Below are positions 1 to 4,583 of a DNA stretch of 5,052 nucleotides, one piece after another. Origin of the DNA: an uncultured Clostridia bacterium (GTDB lineage: Bacteria; Bacillota; Clostridia; Christensenellales; Aristaeellaceae). A program made the position numbers and the translations under genes. The DNA lies in contig CAKUOX010000106.1 of the NCBI GenBank assembly GCA_934670175.1, forward strand, positions 1-5,052, in the 5' to 3' direction. The notes below the pieces were generated by a model that saw nothing but the letters and a program-made list of their open reading frames with translations, did no database searches and was not told the DNA's origin. Each line of letters starts with the position of its first letter. Positions within the stretch are counted from its first letter, which is position 1.

Positions 1-2132
1 TCGCTGCTGCTGGCGAAGCTGTACGCGCCCGCGCTGCCCTCGTTGAGAGACGCGGTCAGCGTAAACTGGTCGCCCTCACCGATGGTCAGCTCGTTCCGGT
101 TCAGCGAAACGGATTCCGGAGCGGGGAGTACGGTGACGGTTCTGCTGGCCTTCTTGCCGTTGTAGGCGGTCACCGTCAGCGTGGCGGAGCCAGCCTTCAG
201 CGCCGTAGCGGTCACGCCGTCTACGGAAATGATCTCGGGAGCGCTGCTGGTAAAGGTATAGCTTCCGGCGCTGCCGCTGGGAAAACTCGCATTCAGCTGC
301 GCGGTCTCGCCAAGCCCCAGCTGAGTGCGCATGGAGCCCAGAGAGATGGATTTCGGCGCGGTCTTGCCGGTGAGCGCGAGTGAAGCCGTAACGCCGTTGT
401 AGGCCGTGACCTTGATGGTGACCTTGCCGGTCTTCTTGAAGGTTACCAGACCGGCTGCCGAAACGGCAGCGATCTTGCTGTTGCTGGTGGCAAACTTGAC
501 GCGGCCCTCGCAGCCGTCAAGTTCCCACTTGAGCTGTACCTTTTCTTTTACGCCGTAGGTGCTGCGCCCGTCCGGCGTGGCGAGGGTAATGCTTCTGGGT
601 GCGTCCACCACATGCACGAGGCAATCGGCGGTTTTGCCGTTGTAGGTCGTGACGGTAACGGTCGCGTCGCCCTTGCTCAGCGCCGAGACCGTGCCGTCCG
701 CATTTACGGAAACATGGTCATTGCTGCTGGCGAAGCTGTACGCGCCCGCGCTGCCCTCGTTGAGAGACGCGGTCAGCGTAAACTGATCGCCCTCGCCGAT
801 GGTCACATCGTTCCGGTTCAGCGAAACGGATTCCGGAGCAGGGAGTACGGTGATCGCCTTGGTAGATTTTTTGCCGTTGTGGGAAGTGACGGTGATTTTT
901 GCCGTACCGGCGGCAAGCGCCGTGAGCTGTGCGCCATCGATGGCGGCGACAGACGGGTTATCGATGCTGAAAATGTAGCTCGCAGCGGTGTTTTTGGGCA
1001 GCGTTGCGCTCAGAAGCGCGGTCTCGCCGACACCAAGTGTGGTTTTGTCGATCTTAAGCGTGATGCTCTTCGGCGCGGCCAGTACCTTGATCTTCACGAT
1101 TCCGTTTATGCCGGACGGCGTGCTGATGCGAATGCTGGCGCTGCCTGCGGCGACGGCCTTTACCGTGCCGTCGGCGCTGACCTTGGCGACCTTCGCCTTG
1201 GAAGAGGCGTATGTAATGCTTTCATCGGAGGTCGCGCCCTCGGGGGCGAAATGCCAGCCTGCGATGGAGCGCGTATCGCCGACACCCAGCGTGATCTCGG
1301 TCTCCGCCGGAACGATTCCCGTGGGCGGAACGGCGTTTACGGCCGCCGCGGACACGTCGCCTGGCGTGAGGGTCGTGATTTCAGAAGCGGGCGCGGGGCA
1401 GACGGGCGCGGAGGATCGGCTCCAGCTGTGGTCTGCGGCCATTTCATCGTCGCAGAGCGCGAAATGCTTGCGCGGCGTGCGCGCGGCGTCGTCCGCATAG
1501 GCGTCGATGTGCGTCCATACGCCGTCCAGGCGGGCGGCATTCCAGGCGACGCTGCGATCATCGGCTTTATAAATAAGTTGGTTTTTGATGCCCGCCGCAT
1601 CCAGCAGGCATTCCATGGCGCGCGCATAGCCCAGACTGCTGCCGCGGCCGTCCAGCAGCACTGCAGCTGCGGTGTCGGGCGCGTCGGCGGCCTTATCCGG
1701 CGCGGCGCGGTCGATCAGCTTTTCATAGAGCCACAGCGCGCTTTCAAACTCGTTTTCGGGCCTGGCGGCGCGGAGCTTCTGCATCCATGTGGCGATTTCC
1801 GCATCCAGCAGCGCCTGCTGGTCAGGCTCGGCTGTGGGTTCTGCGGTCGGCTCGGCAGTGGGCTCCGCAGAGGGTTCTGCGGTCGGTTCCTCTGTCGGTT
1901 CCGCAATAGGCGCCTCCGTCGGTTCCGCAGTGGGCGCTTCCGTCGGCGCCTCGGTCGGTACCGCAGTCGGTTCTGCGGTCGGCGCAGCCGTCGGCTCCGC
2001 AGCGGGTGTCGGCGCTTGCGTCACTGCAACTTCATTTTCAATGCTTTCTTCCGAATATACGGGTATGCCGCCGAGCAGCATGGCAGCGCAGACGAGCGCT
2101 GAGAGCAGGCGCATCAGGCTTTTCTTCATCAT
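1..2132 (-). CDS. Secreted multi-domain protein: signal peptide, PT-rich linker, degenerate transglutaminase-like domain, Ig-like repeats (partial, C-terminus off window)
   Basis: The frame is open for 710 codons from the ATG at 2132 to the window edge, so the C-terminus is unseen. I read every codon and found no stop or frameshift. Residues 1-27 form a signal peptide (MMKKSLMRLL start, hydrophobic core, likely cleavage after VYS), so export is expected. Residues 40-103 are a Pro/Thr/Ala/Glu tetrapeptide-repeat linker. Residues about 104-220 resemble a bacterial transglutaminase-like domain (SLGYARA, VAWNAARLDGVW, HIDAYADD), but the Cys and His positions hold Ser166 and Val195, with only Asp210 kept. 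Ig-like domains of about 79-82 residues follow at roughly 275-356, 357-435, 436-514, 515-595 and 596-674, with a sixth from 675. They show Big_2-type features (GVGET, then G.VTAL..G.A.ITV) and APES/APKS junctions. The start is set by GGAGG seven bases upstream; the next ATG, one codon on, would also work. A cell-surface or adhesive role is inferred; the ligand is unknown. Confidence 0.88.
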   Translation of the reverse strand, partial: MMKKSLMRLLSALVCAAMLLGGIPVYSEESIENEVAVTQAPTPAAEPTAAPTAEPTAVPTEAPTEAPTAEPTEAPIAEPTEEPTAEPSAEPTAEPTAEPTAEPDQQALLDAEIATWMQKLRAARPENEFESALWLYEKLIDRAAPDKAADAPDTAAAVLLDGRGSSLGYARAMECLLDAAGIKNQLIYKADDRSVAWNAARLDGVWTHIDAYADDAARTPRKHFALCDDEMAADHSWSRSSAPVCPAPASEITTLTPGDVSAAAVNAVPPTGIVPAETEITLGVGDTRSIAGWHFAPEGATSDESITYASSKAKVAKVSADGTVKAVAAGSASIRISTPSGINGIVKIKVLAAPKSITLKIDKTTLGVGETALLSATLPKNTAASYIFSIDNPSVAAIDGAQLTALAAGTAKITVTSHNGKKSTKAITVLPAPESVSLNRNDVTIGEGDQFTLTASLNEGSAGAYSFASSNDHVSVNADGTVSALSKGDATVTVTTYNGKTADCLVHVVDAPRSITLATPDGRSTYGVKEKVQLKWELDGCEGRVKFATSNSKIAAVSAAGLVTFKKTGKVTIKVTAYNGVTASLALTGKTAPKSISLGSMRTQLGLGETAQLNASFPSGSAGSYTFTSSAPEIISVDGVTATALKAGSATLTVTAYNGKKASRTVTVLPAPESVSLNRNELTIGEGDQFTLTASLNEGSAGAYSFASSS
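5..136. repeat. Direct repeat copy 1 (within Ig-like array)
   Basis: This 132-bp stretch matches 722-853 at all but five positions by hand alignment (mismatches at 69, 78, 89, 90 and 123), about 96% identity. It encodes the junction and first half of the sixth Ig-like domain. The offset is 717 bp, exactly 239 codons or three domains, so the copies lie in the same frame. Confidence 0.9.
722..853. repeat. Direct repeat copy 2 (within Ig-like array)
   Basis: Partner of the repeat at 5-136. It encodes the junction and first half of the third Ig-like domain. At protein level the two copies differ mainly at Asn-Asp-Val versus Asn-Glu-Leu in the first strand. The intervening domains are much more diverged, which points to recent duplication or gene conversion. 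Confidence 0.9.
1824..2017 (-). repeat. 12-bp-period coding repeat (Pro-Thr-Ala/Glu tetrapeptide linker)
   Basis: Read on the minus strand, this encodes residues 40-103 of the secreted protein as imperfect four-residue units: EPTA, APTA, EPTE, APTE, VPTE, with single variants APIA and EPSA. The period is 12 bases. The composition is that of an extended, flexible, possibly glycosylated spacer between the signal peptide and the first folded domain. Such tracts often vary in copy number between strains. Confidence 0.9.
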
Positions 2133-2139
2133 GGTGGAA

Positions 2140-2144
2140 CCTCC
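2140..2144 (-). promoter_or_regulatory. Ribosome binding site of the secreted-protein gene
   Basis: The minus strand reads GGAGG seven bases before the ATG at 2132. A second ATG follows immediately at 2129 with ten-base spacing, so either could initiate. The first is preferred on spacing. Confidence 0.8.
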
Positions 2145-2243
2145 GTATACAGTAAAAATGGTCTGAATATATCTCCGTCTGTCGCGGCGCGGCCGCATGA
2201 TACCGACCGTCAGCCTGGAAAATACATGGTATTCTACGATGGT

Positions 2244-2272
2244 ATTATATCACATTTGAAATATTTATGCAA
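2244..2272 (-). promoter_or_regulatory. Putative promoter of the secreted-protein gene
   Basis: On the minus strand a perfect TATAAT at 2249-2244 is preceded directly by TGA, giving an extended -10 (TGn-TATAAT). A weak -35, TTGCAT (2272-2267), lies 17 bases upstream and matches the consensus at three of six positions. The extended -10 makes the weak -35 tolerable. Transcription would start near 2237. Confidence 0.55.
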
Positions 2273-2385
2273 TCCTTTTGCAAGGCTTCGGGCCGTTTGA
2301 CACGGATTTATCTGATTTAATAGACGCAGAAAAGATATAAAATGTGTATGAATGGAAAATATTTAATAAGATTTAATCTAAAAGG

Positions 2386-2413
2386 TGGATTTTAATAGCG
2401 AATCGTGTATAAT
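2386..2413 (+). promoter_or_regulatory. Candidate araD promoter
   Basis: A perfect TATAAT lies at 2408-2413. A weak -35-like TGGATT (2386-2391) lies 16 bases upstream and matches three of six consensus positions. Transcription would start near 2420, leaving a leader of about 34 bases. A perfect TTGACA at 2297-2302 has no good -10 at 16-18 bases (17-base spacing gives ATAGAC), so it is less likely, though a start from there cannot be excluded. Confidence 0.4.
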
Positions 2414-2437
2414 TGAAACGAAATGTATCCGCACGAT

Positions 2438-2444
2438 GAGGAGG
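2438..2444 (+). promoter_or_regulatory. Ribosome binding site fixing the araD start
   Basis: GAGGAGG ends nine bases before the ATG at 2454. The frame stays open upstream to a GTG at 2385, but those extra 23 codons have no ribosome binding site of their own, contain the candidate promoter and this site, and have no counterpart in the protein family. The start at 2454 is therefore preferred. Confidence 0.85.
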
Positions 2445-2453
2445 CGTTTATTT

Positions 2454-3149
2454 ATGCTGGAACAGCTGAAGCTGGAAGTTTATGAAGCCAATATGGAATT
2501 GCCGCGCCGCGGCCTGATTACCTATACCTGGGGCAATGCGAGCGGCCGCGACAGGGAGACGGGCTATTTTGTCATCAAGCCCAGCGGCGTCGAGTACGAT
2601 GCGCTCAAGCCGGAGGACATGGTGGTGGTCGACCTTGACGGCAACGTCGTGGAGGGACACTATCGCCCGTCGTCCGACACGCCCACGCATATTGAATTGT
2701 ATAAGAAGTATCCGCAGATCGGCGGCGTGGTGCACACGCATTCGCCCGAGGCAACGGCATGGGCGCAGGCCGGACGCAGCATTCCGCTTTACGGTACGAC
2801 GCATGCGGATTATTTCTACGGCCCGATCCCGTGCGCGCGCAGTCTGACCCGCGCCGAGATCGAGGGCGAGTATGAGCGCAACACCGGTCTGGTGATCATC
2901 GAAACGTTTGAAGAGGGCGGCATCGATCCGACGTATACGCCGGGCGTGCTCTGCTGCAACCACGGCCCGTTCACCTGGGGCAAGGATGCGGCGCAGGCGG
3001 TGTATCACGCCGTGGTGCTGGAGGAGGTCGCCCGTATGGCCACGCGCACCGAGATGATCAATCCGCGCGTCATGCCTGCGCCGGACATCATTCGCGATAA
3101 GCACTTCTTCCGCAAGCATGGCGCAAACGCCTATTACGGACAGAAGTAA
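2454..3149 (+). CDS. araD: L-ribulose-5-phosphate 4-epimerase (AraD/UlaF/SgbE family)
   Basis: This cytoplasmic metal-dependent class II aldolase-fold enzyme interconverts L-ribulose-5-phosphate and D-xylulose-5-phosphate, feeding L-arabinose or ascorbate/xylulose-type catabolism into the pentose phosphate pathway. The 231-residue product matches the usual E. coli AraD length. Visible family motifs are TWGNAS (25-30), VIKPSG with Lys42, RPSSDTPTH (71-79), the metal-ligand pair in VHTHS (His94 and His96), the third ligand His170 in NHGPF, GTTHADYFYG with catalytic Asp119, and the C-terminal HGANAYYGQ with Tyr228. All expected active-site residues are present. From memory, the N-terminal half (EANMELPR, DMVVVD, EGxYRPSSDT, ATAWAQAG) reads closer to UlaF than to AraD, so the physiological sugar is uncertain. 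No kinase, isomerase, transporter or regulator of sugar metabolism lies beside it. plsX follows after 145 bp behind its own promoter. Confidence 0.95.
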   Translation: MLEQLKLEVYEANMELPRRGLITYTWGNASGRDRETGYFVIKPSGVEYDALKPEDMVVVDLDGNVVEGHYRPSSDTPTHIELYKKYPQIGGVVHTHSPEATAWAQAGRSIPLYGTTHADYFYGPIPCARSLTRAEIEGEYERNTGLVIIETFEEGGIDPTYTPGVLCCNHGPFTWGKDAAQAVYHAVVLEEVARMATRTEMINPRVMPAPDIIRDKHFFRKHGANAYYGQK

Positions 3150-3151
3150 GG

Positions 3152-3223
3152 GCAGGTTCATATTCTCCATAGCCTGTGGAGCCGCGAGGGCATGGGCAAC
3201 CGCCTTTCGCGGCTTCTGCCTGC
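3152..3223 (+). other. Structured RNA-like segment in the araD 3' region
   Basis: Hand folding of the transcript gives a closing helix GCAGG (3152-3156) with CCTGC (3219-3223) around two hairpins. The first is CTCCA/TGGAG (3165-3169 with 3177-3181, seven-base loop). The second is AGCCGCGA (3180-3187) with TCGCGGCT (3207-3214), continuing inward through GGC/GCC and GG/CC to a GCAA tetraloop (3196-3199). The two hairpins share bases 3180-3181, so their ends compete. No uridine run follows, so it is not a standard intrinsic terminator. It may end or protect the araD transcript; the function is unknown. Confidence 0.45.
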
Positions 3224-3231
3224 AAAAATGC

Positions 3232-3260
3232 TTGCCAATCTGGCATGTTTCTGTTACAAT
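3232..3260 (+). promoter_or_regulatory. Promoter of the plsX-acpP-rnc operon
   Basis: The -35 TTGCCA (3232-3237) matches five of six consensus positions. A 17-base spacer separates it from the -10 TACAAT (3255-3260), also five of six, and TGT directly before the box makes an extended -10. Transcription would start near 3267, giving a short leader of about 28 bases before the plsX start. This is the best promoter in the window and suggests the lipid genes are not dependent on araD transcription. Confidence 0.7.
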
Positions 3261-3269
3261 ATAACAGAA
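3249..3269. promoter_or_regulatory. Palindromic putative operator over the plsX -10 box
   Basis: Perfect inverted repeat with arms TTCTGTTA (3249-3256) and TAACAGAA (3262-3269) around the five-base centre CAATA. It covers the whole -10 element and reaches the predicted transcription start. A protein bound here would block RNA polymerase. It does not match the B. subtilis FapR site (TTAGTACCTAGTCTTAA-like) as I recall it, so the regulator is unidentified. Confidence 0.55.
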
Positions 3270-3279
3270 TATAGATAAT

Positions 3280-3285
3280 AGGAGG
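3280..3285 (+). promoter_or_regulatory. Ribosome binding site fixing the plsX start
   Basis: AGGAGG lies only three bases before an ATG at 3289 but nine bases before the in-frame ATG at 3295. Nine-base spacing, which acpP and araD also have, favours 3295 and removes two residues from the longest reading frame. Confidence 0.75.
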
Positions 3286-3294
3286 CTTATGCGA

Positions 3295-4314
3295 ATGAGC
3301 CGATATAAAATCGCGCTGGACGCCATGGGCGGCGATCATGCGCCGGATGCCATCGTGCGGGGCGCGATCAGGGCTATGAAGAAGTATGCGGACATTGATG
3401 TGCTGCTCGCGGGCCCGCAGGTGCGCATTGAGGCGCTGCTGGCGGATGTGCCGGAGAATATCAGATCGCGCGTCGAGATATTGAACGCGACGGAAGTTAT
3501 TGAGATGGACGAAGCGCCGATGCTGGCGGTGCGCAAAAAGAAGGACGCTTCCATGGTGGTGGCGATGAACGCCGTGCGCGAGGGGCGCGCGGGTGCGGTG
3601 GTATCCGCAGGCTCTACGGGCGCGGTGCTGGCGTGCGGCATGTTCAAGGTCGGCCGCATTCCGGGCATCGAGCGTCCGGCGCTGGCGCCGGTGCTGCCGG
3701 GGCCCAAGGGCGAGCTGCTGCTGATTGATGCGGGCGCAAATGTGGATTGTCAGGCGAAATACCTGCTTCAGTTCGGGCTGATGGGCTCGGTGTACATGGC
3801 GCAGGTCATGAATAAGCCCAACCCGCGCGTGGGCCTGGTGAACATCGGCGCGGAGGCGGAAAAGGGCGACCGGCTGACGCACGAGGCCTACCCGCTGATG
3901 CAGGCGCAGACCAGCTACAACTTCACCGGCAACGTGGAGGCGCGCGACCTGCTTCTGGGCGAATGCGATGTGGCCGTGACCGACGGCTTTGTGGGCAATG
4001 TGATCCTCAAGCATACGGAGGGGCTGGCCAAGACGCTGTTTTCCATGATTAAAACCGAGCTTATGCATACGACGCTGCGGGCGAAGATCGGCGCGCTGCT
4101 GGTGAAGCCGACGCTGAAGAACGTGGGGCGCAGGATGGACTACAATGCCGTGGGCGGCGCGCCGCTGCTGGGCGTGAACGGCGCGGTGGTGAAGGCGCAC
4201 GGCAGCTCCGGCGAGGAGGCCATCGAAAACGCGCTGGCGCAGGCGCGGCGCATGCTTGAGGGCGATATAGTGGGCAAGATCAGGGAAGGGCTTTCAGGGC
4301 TCGAACAGGAATAA
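3295..4314 (+). CDS. plsX: Phosphate acyltransferase PlsX
   Basis: PlsX converts acyl-ACP and phosphate to acyl-phosphate, the acyl donor for PlsY in the first step of bacterial phospholipid synthesis. It is a soluble, peripherally membrane-associated enzyme. The product is 339 residues, near the usual 330-350. Visible landmarks are the N-terminal IALDAMGGDHAP (6-17), VSAGSTGAVLA (103-113), LLIDAGANVDC (142-152), VGLVNIGAEAEKG (179-191), FTGNVEARDLL (210-220), VTDGFVGNVILK (228-239) and GGAPLLGVNG (287-296), all typical and in family order. It opens the putative operon with acpP 29 bases downstream, which fits because ACP carries its substrate. In B. subtilis fapR precedes plsX and fabD-fabG lie between plsX and acpA; none of these is at those positions here. 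A palindrome over its promoter suggests repression by an unidentified factor. Confidence 0.97.
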   Translation: MSRYKIALDAMGGDHAPDAIVRGAIRAMKKYADIDVLLAGPQVRIEALLADVPENIRSRVEILNATEVIEMDEAPMLAVRKKKDASMVVAMNAVREGRAGAVVSAGSTGAVLACGMFKVGRIPGIERPALAPVLPGPKGELLLIDAGANVDCQAKYLLQFGLMGSVYMAQVMNKPNPRVGLVNIGAEAEKGDRLTHEAYPLMQAQTSYNFTGNVEARDLLLGECDVAVTDGFVGNVILKHTEGLAKTLFSMIKTELMHTTLRAKIGALLVKPTLKNVGRRMDYNAVGGAPLLGVNGAVVKAHGSSGEEAIENALAQARRMLEGDIVGKIREGLSGLEQE

Positions 4315-4328
4315 AATCAGAGATATTT

Positions 4329-4334
4329 AGGAGG
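4329..4334 (+). promoter_or_regulatory. Ribosome binding site of acpP
   Basis: AGGAGG ends nine bases before the acpP ATG, followed by a purine-rich spacer. This is the strongest initiation signal inside the operon and fits the high ACP output cells need relative to PlsX. Confidence 0.8.
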
Positions 4335-4343
4335 AAAGAAAAA

Positions 4344-4577
4344 ATGAAGGTTTTTGACAAGGTAAAGGAACTGATCCTGATGCAGCTGCCGGTGAGCGAG
4401 GACAAGGTGACGATGGACGCCAAACTGGTGGACGATCTGGGCGCGGACAGCGCGAACCTGATGATGCTGATTATGGATCTGGAAAGCGAATACGATATGA
4501 CCGTCGAGGACGACGCGCTGGGCACCATCAAGACCGTGGGCGACATCGTGAATTACATCGAGAGCAGAAAAGCGTAA
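4344..4577 (+). CDS. acpP: Acyl carrier protein with an Asp-Ser-Ala prosthetic-group site
   Basis: This small acidic cytoplasmic protein carries acyl chains on a 4'-phosphopantetheine arm attached to a serine by holo-ACP synthase. It serves fatty-acid synthesis and supplies PlsX next door. The 77 residues align without gaps to E. coli ACP through helix II, placing the modified serine at Ser36 in LGADSAN (32-38). The usual DSLD is DSAN here, so Leu37 is Ala and Asp38 is Asn. The helix II residue equivalent to E. coli Glu41 is Met41, and Glu48 is Ser, while Glu47 and Glu49 remain. The C-terminal half (TIKTVGDIVNYIES) is standard. Position between plsX and rnc argues that it is the main housekeeping ACP; a specialised carrier protein is the alternative. 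Confidence 0.94.
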   Translation: MKVFDKVKELILMQLPVSEDKVTMDAKLVDDLGADSANLMMLIMDLESEYDMTVEDDALGTIKTVGDIVNYIESRKA

Positions 4578-4583
4578 GCGGTC

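Larger units (their letters stand above)
2133..2453. other. Divergent intergenic region (secreted protein / araD)
   Basis: This 321-bp gap separates two divergently transcribed genes and is much richer in A+T than the genes beside it. It holds an extended -10 promoter for the minus-strand gene, giving that gene a leader of about 105 bases. The leader contains a short AATAC/GTATT hairpin (2221-2233) and a GCGGC/GCCGC inverted repeat (2184-2196). The plus-strand side holds a candidate araD promoter, several ATTTAAT-like motifs between 2314 and 2396, and an ATCGTG/CACGAT inverted repeat (2402-2407 and 2432-2437). No credible small gene was seen. Confidence 0.6.

Noticed and set aside
2080..2095. 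Possible lipobox cysteine in the signal peptide (ALVC)
   Set aside because: The residue before Cys15 is Val rather than Gly, Ala or Ser, and the cysteine sits in the hydrophobic core, so an ordinary signal peptide fits better.
612..2102. Plus-strand 496-codon open frame rich in Gly and Arg
   Set aside because: It is the antisense of the secreted-protein gene. Its Arg/Gly/Phe-rich tail is the complement of the Pro-Thr-Ala/Glu repeat, and it has no recognisable domain. The minus-strand frame has a signal peptide, ribosome binding site and domains.
1789..2166. Plus-strand 125-codon frame with Gly-Ser-Ala-Val repeats
   Set aside because: Repetition comes only from the opposite-strand tetrapeptide repeat. 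It runs past the secreted gene's start and has no supporting initiation signal.
2413..2428. Possible CcpA catabolite-repression site near TTGAAACGAAATG
   Set aside because: The central CG is out of register with the cre consensus and the right half does not match.
2385..2453. GTG start extending araD by 23 codons
   Set aside because: No ribosome binding site, no counterpart in the family, and it overlaps the candidate promoter and Shine-Dalgarno. The ATG at 2454 gives the normal 231-residue length.
3229..3254. Terminator-like TGCCA-ATC-TGGCA hairpin with following T-rich bases
   Set aside because: Only five pairs around a three-base loop and an interrupted T stretch. The same bases form the plsX -35 and spacer, which explains them better.
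2448..3326. Minus-strand 292-codon open frame over araD
   Set aside because: It is antisense to a clear AraD-family gene. The His/Arg/Ala-rich product has no domain and runs through the plsX promoter.
3088..4200. Minus-strand 370-codon open frame over plsX
   Set aside because: Antisense to plsX and rich in His, Arg and Gln, as expected from the complement of GC-rich coding DNA. No family features were seen.
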